From [Clostridium] citroniae WAL-17108 (GTDB lineage: Bacteria > Bacillota > Clostridia > Lachnospirales > Lachnospiraceae): DNA of 64,000 bases. The notes under the pieces were generated by a model that ran no database searches, was not told the origin of the DNA, and worked only from the letters and a program-made list of their open reading frames with translations. The stretch spans positions 1,066,535-1,130,534 of the forward strand of contig NZ_JH376420.1 of NCBI RefSeq assembly GCF_000233455.1, in the 5' to 3' direction. Position numbers and translations under genes: made by a program. Positions 1 through 9,884 of the stretch are shown here, piece by piece; position 1 is the first letter of the stretch, and each line of letters begins with the position of its first letter.

Positions 1-111
1 CGGGTGAGCCATGGAGAAAAACCTGAAGAAATCTTATCAGGATACACAAAATTATCAGATAAAGAAAAAACGGATATATTAGCAGCTGTTAAAGATGGCG
101 GCGTTATTTAA
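1..111 (+). CDS. C-terminal tail of an upstream CDS (partial)
   Basis: The first reading frame is open from the window edge to a TAA ending at 111 and encodes about 36 residues ending in DILAAVKDGGVI. It overlaps the ATG proposed for the next gene by 17 bases, the tight packing usual in phage late operons. I do not recognise the family. The fragment is too short to assign, and the N-terminal part lies outside the window. Confidence 0.45.
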   Translation, partial: RVSHGEKPEEILSGYTKLSDKEKTDILAAVKDGGVI

Positions 112-1132
112 GCCTATTCGCTTAAATCTTATGGAAAGGAATAGTGATTGCATTATGGATAATGCTTATGCAAAAGGAAAAAAACTGTTTTGGGGTGATT
201 ATTTTCAATACACTCCTACCGGCGTTAGTCTTGCGAAAAAGGCTGGGCGATATATAACTGATGGATCTAAAGTTCAACGAGGTGATTTAGCATTCTTCTA
301 CTACTCTTCCCTCGGTCGTGTAGGACATGTCTTAGCTGCCTATGTAGTATCGGTTAATCAGACGAAGCAAACCATTTATATCAAATCCATTGAAGGAAAT
401 ACTTCTGGGGTAGCCTATGAACGTAATGGTGGAATGGTCGCTATTAAAGAATATACTATCAAATTCTCTGAGATTGGTGGTAAAAACAAATTCAACGGTT
501 TTGCTCGTCCTATGTATGGCAATGATACTTGTACCATTGATGAATTCATTGAGATTCTTGAAGGTGAAGTAGGATATATTGAAAAAGCATCTAATAGCCA
601 ATTGGACAGCAAAACTTCCAATTCTGGCGACAATAACTATACTAAATATGGAAAGTGGTACGGGTGCAATGGCGTTGCTTGGTGTGCCCAGTTCGTATCC
701 TGGTGTGGTTATGTAGCATGTAAAAAGCATATGGAACTAACCAGGACTGGTTGGGAACGGCAAACAGATGGAACTTGGAAGTATCTTCTAAACGGTGAGT
801 ATATCAGAGATTCTTGGAAAGAAATCGCTACTGCTGCTGGGAAACAATGGTTTGCGTTTGTCGGAGATGGGACAATGGTTACCGGATGGTTTGGAAATGC
901 TGAAAATGGTTGGTATTACATGAATCCTGCCGATGGTGCCATGCTTTCTTCCCAATGGTTCGATATAAATGGAAAATGGTATTACGCAACCAAATCGGGT
1001 CTGACAGCCCAAAATACATATGTCAAATCCACAACCTCCGGTGTATATTGTTGGCTTAACACTGACGGTATCTGGGAAGAAAAATGGGATACAACAACTC
1101 CTGATTTGTTAAAGTATGAATTAGCTGAATGA
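95..1132 (+). CDS. Endolysin-like protein with two half CHAP domains and cell-wall-binding repeats
   Basis: The 345-residue product looks like a phage lysin. Residues about 35-142 match the C-terminal half of a CHAP/NlpC-type amidase domain: GDLAFF, GRVGHV with His78, and IEGN with Glu100/Asn102. Residues about 150-212 match the N-terminal half of the same kind of domain, with NGVAWCAQFVSWC and a putative nucleophile Cys197. The catalytic elements therefore run His-Asn then Cys, the reverse of the family order. Residues 219-335 hold about five WYY-type choline/cell-wall-binding repeats. The start is uncertain: the ATG at 95 has no good ribosome site, and another ATG lies at 155. It sits at the head of a tail-gene run. 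The protein may be a recombined, possibly inactive lysin or a true circular permutation. Confidence 0.7.
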   Translation: MAALFKPIRLNLMERNSDCIMDNAYAKGKKLFWGDYFQYTPTGVSLAKKAGRYITDGSKVQRGDLAFFYYSSLGRVGHVLAAYVVSVNQTKQTIYIKSIEGNTSGVAYERNGGMVAIKEYTIKFSEIGGKNKFNGFARPMYGNDTCTIDEFIEILEGEVGYIEKASNSQLDSKTSNSGDNNYTKYGKWYGCNGVAWCAQFVSWCGYVACKKHMELTRTGWERQTDGTWKYLLNGEYIRDSWKEIATAAGKQWFAFVGDGTMVTGWFGNAENGWYYMNPADGAMLSSQWFDINGKWYYATKSGLTAQNTYVKSTTSGVYCWLNTDGIWEEKWDTTTPDLLKYELAE

Positions 1133-1152
1133 AAGGAATGGTGTGAGTTGGT

Positions 1153-1644
1153 TTGAATACAATAGAAACGTTATTTAATACATGGACAATGGATACCTTA
1201 TTATCCATTTTTTTATTGCTGTTTGCGCTCAAGGAGATATGGAATATTTTAAATTGGTTTTTAGAAATATTAGGAGTTCAGACAAAATGGTCTTTGCAAA
1301 AGAAATATGATAAAGATATGCTTTTGCGGCATGAAGAAAAACTCAATGATATTTCCTCATATGTACATACAACAAAAGACAAAATCAATGTGCTTGGGCA
1401 AATGATTTTAGACATGCAAGATAAAACTGACGCAACTGAAAGAGCCAGACTCAAGGATCGAATCTCTCAAGCATATAGGATTTACCATGAAAAAGGTGAA
1501 TGGAGCTATATGGAGAAGGAATCCTTCGGGGACTTAATCCGCGATTATGAAGCGCATGGGGGTAAAAATAGTTTTGTTCACGACACATGTGAGCCCGAAT
1601 CAAATTTATGGAAAGTTATCAGCCGCACTTCTACGGATGATTAA
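1153..1644 (+). CDS. Small membrane protein with coiled coil, phage lysis/tail region
   Basis: This 163-residue protein starts at TTG after GAAAGGAATGG. Residues about 13-38 form a hydrophobic segment (LLSIFLLLFALKEIWNIL) that could anchor it in the membrane. Residues 50-120 are charged and helical, probably a coiled coil. The C-terminal part (RIYHEKGEWSYMEKE) is soluble. It lies between the endolysin-like gene and the tail genes, so a holin-like or virion-accessory role is possible, but one membrane segment and a long tail are unlike classic holins. I do not recognise a named family. Function is inferred from position only. Confidence 0.6.
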   Translation: MNTIETLFNTWTMDTLLSIFLLLFALKEIWNILNWFLEILGVQTKWSLQKKYDKDMLLRHEEKLNDISSYVHTTKDKINVLGQMILDMQDKTDATERARLKDRISQAYRIYHEKGEWSYMEKESFGDLIRDYEAHGGKNSFVHDTCEPESNLWKVISRTSTDD

Positions 1645-1662
1645 ATCCAGTTAGGAGACAAA

Positions 1663-2136
1663 ATGCCAAATATAATATTAGACAATAGCAAAATCAGAAC
1701 CGTAGATTTTAGCTCCAGTACAGAATATGAACTGACTGATTTGAGTTTTTATATTCCTGCCGAATATTTTGATCATACAATTTATGCCATCATTTATGAC
1801 TGTACCGGTGTTAATGAAATCTGCAGCTTAACAAATACGGAACTTAGAGCCAATTATAAAGTCTTCAACTTTGACCCTTCTTATTCTTATCGGATTAAGT
1901 CTGGCAATTCAATAATATATCTAGTTTTAATTAGCCCGGATATGGGATCTATCACTATTTCGCAGGATTTACACGTAATTGTAAAGATTGATAAAATGAA
2001 AGTTAGTCACTATACGCTACTAACAGAAACTTTTTCCAAACAATTGGCGGATACGTACACCAAAATTGAAGAGCTAACCAAACTAAATATTGATATATAT
2101 GAAAAAATTGTATTATTACATAAGGAGGTGACGTAA
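1663..2136 (+). CDS. Phage hypothetical protein upstream of baseplate gene
   Basis: The 157-residue product begins at an ATG behind a clear TTAGGAGAC site. It has no signal peptide or membrane segment. Residues 1-110 look beta-rich and residues 115-157 helical. It ends directly against the next gene, and its stop codon is embedded in that gene's ribosome site (AAGGAGGTGACG), so the two are probably translationally coupled. Position suggests a small structural or assembly component of the tail tip. I do not recognise the family. Confidence 0.6.
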   Translation: MPNIILDNSKIRTVDFSSSTEYELTDLSFYIPAEYFDHTIYAIIYDCTGVNEICSLTNTELRANYKVFNFDPSYSYRIKSGNSIIYLVLISPDMGSITISQDLHVIVKIDKMKVSHYTLLTETFSKQLADTYTKIEELTKLNIDIYEKIVLLHKEVT

Positions 2137-5100
2137 TTGATCCTAGATGTACAGCATTATAAAGATGAACTCAAAGAAATTCAAAACAATACATCCGTAA
2201 CTCATACTACTTTTAACTCCTTGGATCAGCACCTCATTATCAATACCAAAACTCGTGAAATACAATTGCCAACAGACTTTCGTTTCCTGGGTGTTGAAAA
2301 TGATCATGCTGCAAAAACGTTCTATTTTGAAATTGATAGATATTACGATGGCACGGACCTTAGCATTCACACCTGTATTGTACAATACATATGTTCTGAT
2401 GGTGTGCAAATCGCCGAGGGCTTTTATCCAGTTACTGAGTTTGATTTAGATTCTGTTCCAGATAAAATCATTTTTGGCTGGACCGTTAACAATGATGTCA
2501 CCAGTATTCCCGGTAATGTGTTTTTTGCTATTAGATTCTACTCAATCACCGATAATTCCTTTTCATATAACTTCAATACATTAGAAGCAAAAACGTCAAT
2601 CCTGGATGGTATGGACACAACTAAGTCTGATCTATTAATTACACCGTCCATTCTTTCGATGTGGGAATACCGAATGAATAAGCTGAATGCTTCTATTACA
2701 AATGATATTGCGAACTTTGAAGATAGAATGTCTGCTCAGGTTACTGTAGCTTCGCATTTTGCCAATGATTCTTCCGATGCTGCTACCAAGTCCGCCGAGT
2801 CGGCTGCTGCTTCTGCCCAGGCGCTTGCAGACAATAAGGCTTATGTAGAATCCCAGAAAGATGCCTTTGTGGGATATAACCGTCACGAAACGGATGTTAA
2901 ATATGCTAATGCGCTTACTAGCTCGACCGGAGGATCCGGCCACGTTACAGTTAATGATGCTGCCGCAGCACCTTTTGTCAATCTAAATGTTGCGGGCAAG
3001 GGTGAGCAGGTGAGAGCGACCGGAGCACAGTTAATGGACACTTCTAGGATGGCGAGAATACACAATGATGTTGTTTTTACTGTTCGGGAGGATGGTAGTA
3101 TTCTGGTGACGGGGAATACATTACAGAATGCAGCTAATTCTGCCGTTGCTTCAACTAATTTATCACCTGGTACCTACTATGTCAGTGGAAGTGTCCCAAT
3201 AGACAATTCCAAGATTTTTGTCAAGGCAAAGAAATGGTATAGTGACGGTTCATCTGTTGTTATCAATGATACTTCTTTTGTTGTAGATGGAACAGAAACG
3301 AAAATAGACTATTTTATCCAAATCTATCAGGGATTATCTGATTTTAAGGTTGTTGTCTATCCTATGCTTAATGCAGGTCCCATACCTCTACCTTGGGAAC
3401 CCTACACAGGCGGTAAGCCTTCGCCGTCACCGGAGTATCCGCAGGAGGTTATCGGAACAGGGACAGTTACAATGGGAATGCAATTATTACCAGATAGTGC
3501 CCTGTCCACAGGTTACTTAACGAGTGCGGATGGGAAAAAAGACCCAAACAGTATTTATAGGACGATCTGGATTAATCTATTGGCCGGAACATACACATTT
3601 TCAGTTTCTGGTGGAGCAATGATCGTTAAGACAGTTATCGATGGAGTATTTGGCAATAATAACACTGCCATTGTAGATGGATCAGGATATACATGTATAT
3701 TGGCATCAGATGGATACTTAGGGATATCATTTAGAAAGCTTGATTCTACTGAATATACTACAGAACCACAAGTTATGCTTAATATTGGAACCAGAACTAA
3801 CCCATGGGAACCATATACAGGAGGGAAACCCAGCCCCTCAAGTGAGTATCCGCAACCACTGGCCATAACTGTAACTGGCGCGCAATTAATTAATCCAGAT
3901 AGTAGAAATGCCAGCCGCGCTATCTGCACTGTTATTAATGATAAAATTAAAATCGTAGCTGTAGATGATACTGGCTGGCAAAATATACATTTTCGCATCG
4001 GTCCAGCAGAAAAATATGCCGGGAAGAAGTTATATCTGCATATTACGAATATGAGCGGGGGAACGGATACGGCAAGGGCTATGTTAGTTTGGACGAAAGA
4101 TAATATTGGTGCTGTCACGTCATTTTTCACATATGGTAAATCCCAATTTGGAACATGGAAGGAAATTGATATCCCTTCTTCTATTCCTGATTCAGCAGAT
4201 ACTTTGTCGCTATACTTGTGTATCACTGAGTATAAAAATGATAACTCATATCCTGTAATAGGCACAGAAGCAGTCTTTGAAAGGGTGATCTTATCGGAAT
4301 CAAAAGTTGATTGGAGGCCTTACCAGTCCAATACCGCAACTATCCAGTTAACATCTCCGCTCTATGCTGTGGAGGATCACAAAGATGAGATTACTATGAC
4401 CAAGCGGATTAACCGGTGTGTGGAGCTTGAGTTTAATGGGAGCGAGGATTGGGGTCTTTATGATAGCACAGTATATAAAGGGTTTTGGTTATACAATGCG
4501 CTTCCGGAAAAAATGAATAGGCGAGAAGGATTTTGTAATCAATTAAAAATTGATACAATTGGCCGAAAAACAGAAAACGGTTTATGGTTAGGCCCAAACA
4601 GTGGCAATAAAGCTATTTATGCTATAAATAGTCAATTTTTTGATGACACAGCCGCCGATAAGGGCCTTGCTGCCTGGAAAGCCCATCTTGCATCCCATCC
4701 ACTTAAGATAGTCACCTATCTGGATACTCCAGTGGAGACAGACCTCCCCGCCGCAACTCAATCCGCCCTAAACGCCCTTACCACCTTTACCGGTACCACC
4801 CACATCACCATCACTGCCGGAGGGGCGGAACCAGATGTGGCCGTGGAATACGTTCAGGACACCCAAACCGCCTTGGAAAATATACAAAAAAATGCCGTGA
4901 CACCAGAACAAATATCTGAAGCAGTTGAAACTTATATGGAAAAGAATCCCGAAATCACGCTTCCGGATGATATACTACCAAGGATTACAGCTTTAGAAAA
5001 TCAGATTGCCGATCTATTGTATAAAGCTATTTCTATTACTAGCTTCACAACAAATGTAACGACAGCCGAATTAGGATCAACTGTAAACTCTCTAACTCTA

Positions 5101-5592
5101 AAGTGGACAACAAATAAAGTTCCCAAGTCCTTGATTCTTGATAGCGAAGTCATCAATACTTCTTTATCTCAGAAAGTACTAACGAATGCTGGGATCACCT
5201 CGGACAAGACATACAGACTTACCGCCACAGATGAAAGAAATGCCAGTGCCAGTAAGACCGCATCTATCGCATTTCTCAATGGATGCTATTACGGAGTCAG
5301 TTCAGATGTTAGTGATGCAGCTATTAATAATCAGCTCATCCTTAGTTTTACAAAAGTTCTTTCTAATTCTAAGGCACGCACTATTACTGTGAATCCTGGA
5401 ACAGATGAGTATATTTACTATGCTATCCCCGCCCGTCTCGGAACTCCGGTATTTAAGGTCAGCGGTTTTGAAGGTGGTTTTTCACTAGCAAAGACACTCA
5501 GCTTTACAAACGCAAGCGGTTATACTGAAAATTATAATGTATATCGTTCAACAAATAAAGGACTCGGCAACACAACAATTGATATTTCATAG
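2137..5592 (+). CDS. Phage baseplate/tail protein (BppU-like N-terminus, repeated modules)
   Basis: This 1151-residue protein starts at TTG seven bases after a near-perfect AAGGAGG. Residues 1-150 resemble the N-terminal domain of siphophage baseplate upper proteins: a beta domain ending in a helix that attaches receptor-binding parts. Residues 195-250 are Ala-rich and helical. The central part carries repeated modules, each closed by WEPYTGGKPSPSPEYPQ or a variant (near residues 425 and 555), with a third variant, WRPYQSN, near 728. Such modules are common in Firmicutes phage tails and are probably sugar-binding jelly rolls. A short helical linker (residues 905-970) precedes a C-terminal all-beta part. 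The next gene is the GH2-bearing virion protein. The family assignment is by pattern and is moderately sure. Confidence 0.72.
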   Translation: MILDVQHYKDELKEIQNNTSVTHTTFNSLDQHLIINTKTREIQLPTDFRFLGVENDHAAKTFYFEIDRYYDGTDLSIHTCIVQYICSDGVQIAEGFYPVTEFDLDSVPDKIIFGWTVNNDVTSIPGNVFFAIRFYSITDNSFSYNFNTLEAKTSILDGMDTTKSDLLITPSILSMWEYRMNKLNASITNDIANFEDRMSAQVTVASHFANDSSDAATKSAESAAASAQALADNKAYVESQKDAFVGYNRHETDVKYANALTSSTGGSGHVTVNDAAAAPFVNLNVAGKGEQVRATGAQLMDTSRMARIHNDVVFTVREDGSILVTGNTLQNAANSAVASTNLSPGTYYVSGSVPIDNSKIFVKAKKWYSDGSSVVINDTSFVVDGTETKIDYFIQIYQGLSDFKVVVYPMLNAGPIPLPWEPYTGGKPSPSPEYPQEVIGTGTVTMGMQLLPDSALSTGYLTSADGKKDPNSIYRTIWINLLAGTYTFSVSGGAMIVKTVIDGVFGNNNTAIVDGSGYTCILASDGYLGISFRKLDSTEYTTEPQVMLNIGTRTNPWEPYTGGKPSPSSEYPQPLAITVTGAQLINPDSRNASRAICTVINDKIKIVAVDDTGWQNIHFRIGPAEKYAGKKLYLHITNMSGGTDTARAMLVWTKDNIGAVTSFFTYGKSQFGTWKEIDIPSSIPDSADTLSLYLCITEYKNDNSYPVIGTEAVFERVILSESKVDWRPYQSNTATIQLTSPLYAVEDHKDEITMTKRINRCVELEFNGSEDWGLYDSTVYKGFWLYNALPEKMNRREGFCNQLKIDTIGRKTENGLWLGPNSGNKAIYAINSQFFDDTAADKGLAAWKAHLASHPLKIVTYLDTPVETDLPAATQSALNALTTFTGTTHITITAGGAEPDVAVEYVQDTQTALENIQKNAVTPEQISEAVETYMEKNPEITLPDDILPRITALENQIADLLYKAISITSFTTNVTTAELGSTVNSLTLKWTTNKVPKSLILDSEVINTSLSQKVLTNAGITSDKTYRLTATDERNASASKTASIAFLNGCYYGVSSDVSDAAINNQLILSFTKVLSNSKARTITVNPGTDEYIYYAIPARLGTPVFKVSGFEGGFSLAKTLSFTNASGYTENYNVYRSTNKGLGNTTIDIS

Positions 5593-5609
5593 AATGGAGG
5601 CTTGTTGAA

Positions 5610-8600
5610 ATGCCTATAAAAGTTATTGACACAATCGAGCCTAAGACATCTGATTTTAAGGTTGTTGATGCCTCAAACGTAAGTTATAAAGGAAACAGCT
5701 TAGAAAAACATCTTGAATCATATTCAGGAACAGACGTCAATGCTTTAGAGGAGGCTACTGAATTAGAGTATGGGATTGTAATCAGCGAAGATATCCAGAA
5801 AAAAATATCAATGGATCATATGGTAGAATGTATCATTAACCGTGCGATTGAACTGGGGTTGATCAATCCCGTCATCAGCGGCCTCTCCACATACTCCGTT
5901 GTCAATTGGTCAGATAATTGGAGTTTTACAAAAGATAACTCTACATATACAATCGTCAATCTCCCCCATACCTGCAACCAAACGGATGGGGCAAGCCAAA
6001 GTATGTACCGTGGGAAGACATGGTATAGTAAAGATTTAGTTGTATCCAATGATGATGGAACGAAGGTATTTTATATTATATTTGAAGCGGCCGGACAGAA
6101 ATCCATTGTTTATGTAGACAACGTAGAGATGAGCAGTTATGGAGGCGGATATACACCATTCATACTTAAACTTGCTAATCTCACATCCGGCGCACATAAA
6201 ATAAAGATAATGTGTGATAATACTGCTGATACTAACCTGATACCAGTATCAGCAGATTTCAACTTTAATAACGGGCTACATAGGGATGTCTATCTCTTTA
6301 CCCAGTCATTGGTTGGCTTTGATGCAGTCGAATTTGGTGATTCAAGAATGCACATTATTCCATCCGTTGTTACAATTGGCAGCACTAGCAATGCCAGCGC
6401 CAAGTTGTCTATAAAGGCTAAAATAATTAATACCGGAGTAAAAAACATCAATGCGGTTATCCGAATGACACTGTATGAGAGATCGACCGGGAATACAATA
6501 CTCTCTGATTCTGAAAATGTTATGCTGCCATCTTCCGGAAGTTACAATTATGATGCCACATTTGACGTAACCTCTGTACATTTATGGAATGGTATTAAGG
6601 ATCCCTTCCTATATATCGTCAAGCTGGATCTTCTCGTATATGGTGATATTCTGGTAGACACACTCTCCGACCGCATTGGTTTCCGCAAAATATCTCTGGA
6701 TGAAGCAAACGGCTTTCTACTGAATGATAAAAGCTACCCGCTGAGAGGCGTTGCAATGCATCAGGATTATCCGGGAGTCATGTCTGCTATGACCAAAGAC
6801 TGCTTTGATGCTGACTACTCTACCGTGATTGATATTGGCTGTAATGTAGTTAGGCTGGCTCATTACCCGCACGATAAATATGCATTTCAAAAATGTGATG
6901 AACTCGGCCTGATTGTACAGACTGAAATTCCATGGGTGAATCATTGCGGCGTAAATGCCACTCAGGAATACTATGACTGCATAAAAACCAATCTGGAAAG
7001 TATGATAAGAAATCACTACAACCACCCCTCCATTGTTTTCTGGGGACTTTCCAATGAACTGAATGGAAGCCACTGGAAAGGCGGCGGAGATCCACAAGGA
7101 GGTTATAGCTATTCAAAAGCGCTGGAATGGAATAACCTTTTGTACACATATGCAAAGACACTGGATAGCACCAGGTTTATTGGTTTTGTTGCACATCCAA
7201 ACACCTTTAACAATACCCCGGCAAATTCGGCTGATTGGTCGGCTGATTGGATCGGACTCAATCTATATTATGGATGGTACTATGGTAATTTTAATGGGCT
7301 TACTACTGCCCTGGATCATTATCACAACCATAGGCCTTTTCTCGCATTAACAGAATATGGCGCCGGTGGGAATCCAGCAACCCACAGCGAGACTCCTTTG
7401 ACAACCACCACAACCGGAACCGGCGGAGCTGTTCATGATGAAGAGTATCAGAATCTATTCCACGAGTCTCACTTAGAGCAGATCCAAGCCAAGCCATGGC
7501 TGGTATTCACCTCGCTCTGGGTACTGTTTGATTTTGCGGTATCCGGGAGAAACGAGGGCCGGATGCCCTATACAAACAATAAAGGGCTCATCACGCGGGA
7601 TAGACAGGTTAAGAAAGATTCCTTTTTCTTATATAAGGCTGCCTGGAACCCTGAACCGATGATCTACATTACAAGCCGCCGATTTACTGCAGTGCGTCCA
7701 GATACAATATCCATCAAGGTCTATGCGAACACGGACTCGGTATCACTTTACCGGGCAGATGGGACCACATTGATCGCCACACTTACCACAGCTACAAAAT
7801 GTGGCGTTGTCTGGGAGTTTAAAAATGTCTCCTTCTCTTCCTCTACATCCGATGAGGTCTTTGTCGTAAAAGGCACCAAGGATGGTTTTGAAGTACGGGA
7901 TGAAGTTACCTTCTATCATGAAGTGCAAGAAGCGCCTGGACCAGAATATGATTATCATGTTGACATTGACTTTACCGGCTCAAATGACAACCTTGTTGCC
8001 AATGATAAAATGGGACATGCAACAGTTAGCTTGTCAGGTTTTACTGGTATTGCAACATCCGGATTTAATTCCGCCGGATATCTAAATAATACAGATGGCA
8101 CCGGTTTGGTTACTATAAGTAATCTTGGACTTGATCAATTATCTGGTCCCGTTGAAATCGGTATGGAGTTTGCGGATTTCCCATTCACTACAATAAACCA
8201 CAGAGGGCGATTCATCATAATGAATGATGATATATATGACTGCTATGTGATATGCGATGATGATTCAAGAAAATACATTGCTATTGAATATACAAATGAC
8301 AATAATACTACAGTTGTAGGAAGAACACCGCAGCTTAGCACACAGTATTCCTATAGCAATTTTAAGCTGACTATGCGCTTTGATGATATTTCCCATCCTT
8401 GCTCATCTTTCCGATATACCCGTACACCATCTGGAGGCACGGAAGAAGAAATCGTTGTCTCAGAGATGAATGACTATAATACGCCTGGAACGATCCAGCC
8501 ATTAAGTCACTTCACTCGTGCTGCAATCACTGGAAACAGTATATACCTATTGAACCGATCAGCGAAGGATCGTCCTTTAAAAGCAACTCTTAAACGTTTC

Positions 8601-9809
8601 TTTATAAGAACGGAGAAAACCGGACGTTACATTTCAGCTACTTATAGCAATAAAACTCCGGCAGTTGGAGACACGGTTGATCAATCATTAATAAATGTTA
8701 CCCTAACAGAGGCAGACGGGACAAAACAGACCATATCAGATTTTACGATCACAGAAGCTGATCTCATATTAAAAGCGGGAACAAACACTTTTACTATAAA
8801 TCATGATGGGCTTACATGTATCCTATCAATCCTGGTAGGTACAAGCTTAGTTATAACTCGGCAGCCAGAGAATGTCACAGCAAATGCTTGTGAATATGCA
8901 TCCTTTGATATTGAAGCTACTGGTACAGACATATCCTATCAATGGAAATATTATACAAACAACAAATGGATGGATGCATCTATGGGGGCATCGTTAACGG
9001 TTGAAGCCTTAGGTGTACGCAATGGCAGACAATATAAGTGTGTAGTATCAGATACTTTCGGGAATAGCGTTGAATCAAATGTTGCAACCTTGACAGTCAA
9101 TATGCCAACTGCTGAGAAATATTACGACTTTGGCAGGAAGATAGCATATGTTCCACTATCTGGCCTAAATGAAAACAGCACTGTACTAGCTACCATTGAA
9201 GGATATTCCTATCCATCAAAAGACAACATCGAGGGTACTCACATGATCACCAGCAAGGCTCCGAGTAATAACACCGGCACCTGTGGCGTTACAATACAGT
9301 TTAACGCTGATACGTATGAATCCTTTTATCTATGTATGAATCATACTCCATCCTCTCAAAGCACGAATGTAGAACGATACAGCAGAGTATTTAAAACAGA
9401 TCCATCTGTGCTAAAGTCGTATCCATTCACAGTATTGTTGACTCAAGATACTTTTAAAACAAACTATGATGAAGTATCAGAATATAATGCAATCGCATCT
9501 CCTGGTGTTCTTCAAAAATATTCCGGATATCTATACATAAACACAGGCGATAGAAAAACACCCACAACAAAGAATCCTGAATATTACACTTCAGGCCAAG
9601 CTCTCGCAGAAGCCATAGTCAATGGAGATCAATACTATAACTTCGATACCTTAAAGATTAGTATGCTTAAAGTATGGAAAGACACAAAATACACCCGTAT
9701 ATCTGAAGCATTGGAGTCAAAAGTAACACCTGATATAGATATTAAGATTGATGATGCTGGCTTGCCTTACAATGCCGGGACTGGCGGTACTCTTATATAC
9801 AGTGTCTAG
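5610..9809 (+). CDS. Virion-type protein with GH2 glycoside hydrolase and Ig-like domains
   Basis: The 1399-residue product has no signal peptide. Its N-terminus (MPIKVIDTIEPK) and residues 1-90 look like a phage tail-fibre attachment region. Residues about 95-700 are a full glycoside hydrolase family 2 enzyme: sugar-binding jelly roll (LPHTCNQTDG, YRGKTWYSKDL), immunoglobulin-like domain, then TIM barrel with RGVAMHQDYPG, RLAHYPHD, acid/base Glu483 in FWGLSNE and nucleophile Glu582 in LTEYG. A DUF4982-like domain follows (about 690-770), then a LamG-like jelly roll (about 785-1005). Two Ig-like domains lie at about 1010-1085 and 1088-1168, followed by a beta C-terminal domain. Both catalytic acids are present, so it is probably an active beta-galactosidase- or beta-glucuronidase-like enzyme. 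Gene order places it as the receptor-binding or glycan-trimming tail component. Confidence 0.8.
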   Translation: MPIKVIDTIEPKTSDFKVVDASNVSYKGNSLEKHLESYSGTDVNALEEATELEYGIVISEDIQKKISMDHMVECIINRAIELGLINPVISGLSTYSVVNWSDNWSFTKDNSTYTIVNLPHTCNQTDGASQSMYRGKTWYSKDLVVSNDDGTKVFYIIFEAAGQKSIVYVDNVEMSSYGGGYTPFILKLANLTSGAHKIKIMCDNTADTNLIPVSADFNFNNGLHRDVYLFTQSLVGFDAVEFGDSRMHIIPSVVTIGSTSNASAKLSIKAKIINTGVKNINAVIRMTLYERSTGNTILSDSENVMLPSSGSYNYDATFDVTSVHLWNGIKDPFLYIVKLDLLVYGDILVDTLSDRIGFRKISLDEANGFLLNDKSYPLRGVAMHQDYPGVMSAMTKDCFDADYSTVIDIGCNVVRLAHYPHDKYAFQKCDELGLIVQTEIPWVNHCGVNATQEYYDCIKTNLESMIRNHYNHPSIVFWGLSNELNGSHWKGGGDPQGGYSYSKALEWNNLLYTYAKTLDSTRFIGFVAHPNTFNNTPANSADWSADWIGLNLYYGWYYGNFNGLTTALDHYHNHRPFLALTEYGAGGNPATHSETPLTTTTTGTGGAVHDEEYQNLFHESHLEQIQAKPWLVFTSLWVLFDFAVSGRNEGRMPYTNNKGLITRDRQVKKDSFFLYKAAWNPEPMIYITSRRFTAVRPDTISIKVYANTDSVSLYRADGTTLIATLTTATKCGVVWEFKNVSFSSSTSDEVFVVKGTKDGFEVRDEVTFYHEVQEAPGPEYDYHVDIDFTGSNDNLVANDKMGHATVSLSGFTGIATSGFNSAGYLNNTDGTGLVTISNLGLDQLSGPVEIGMEFADFPFTTINHRGRFIIMNDDIYDCYVICDDDSRKYIAIEYTNDNNTTVVGRTPQLSTQYSYSNFKLTMRFDDISHPCSSFRYTRTPSGGTEEEIVVSEMNDYNTPGTIQPLSHFTRAAITGNSIYLLNRSAKDRPLKATLKRFFIRTEKTGRYISATYSNKTPAVGDTVDQSLINVTLTEADGTKQTISDFTITEADLILKAGTNTFTINHDGLTCILSILVGTSLVITRQPENVTANACEYASFDIEATGTDISYQWKYYTNNKWMDASMGASLTVEALGVRNGRQYKCVVSDTFGNSVESNVATLTVNMPTAEKYYDFGRKIAYVPLSGLNENSTVLATIEGYSYPSKDNIEGTHMITSKAPSNNTGTCGVTIQFNADTYESFYLCMNHTPSSQSTNVERYSRVFKTDPSVLKSYPFTVLLTQDTFKTNYDEVSEYNAIASPGVLQKYSGYLYINTGDRKTPTTKNPEYYTSGQALAEAIVNGDQYYNFDTLKISMLKVWKDTKYTRISEALESKVTPDIDIKIDDAGLPYNAGTGGTLIYSV

Positions 9810-9826
9810 TTTTGGGAAAAGTAATA

Positions 9827-9855
9827 TTGGAATCACAAGGAAAGGGTGATATAAT
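9827..9855 (+). promoter_or_regulatory. Sigma-A-type promoter for the membrane-protein gene
   Basis: TTGGAA, 17 bases, TATAAT. The -10 box is a perfect consensus and lies 30 bases upstream of the start codon at 9885. It gives this gene transcription independent of the tail operon. Confidence 0.65.
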
Positions 9856-9884
9856 ATTGTAAGGCGCAGTGAGGGGGTGGATGG

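Noticed and set aside
3555..4265. A 236-codon minus-strand frame inside the baseplate gene
   Set aside because: It is antisense to a clear phage gene with repeats. No ribosome site.
5610..9809. Secreted host beta-galactosidase
   Set aside because: There is no signal peptide, the N-terminus is phage-like and the gene follows a baseplate-type gene in the same run.
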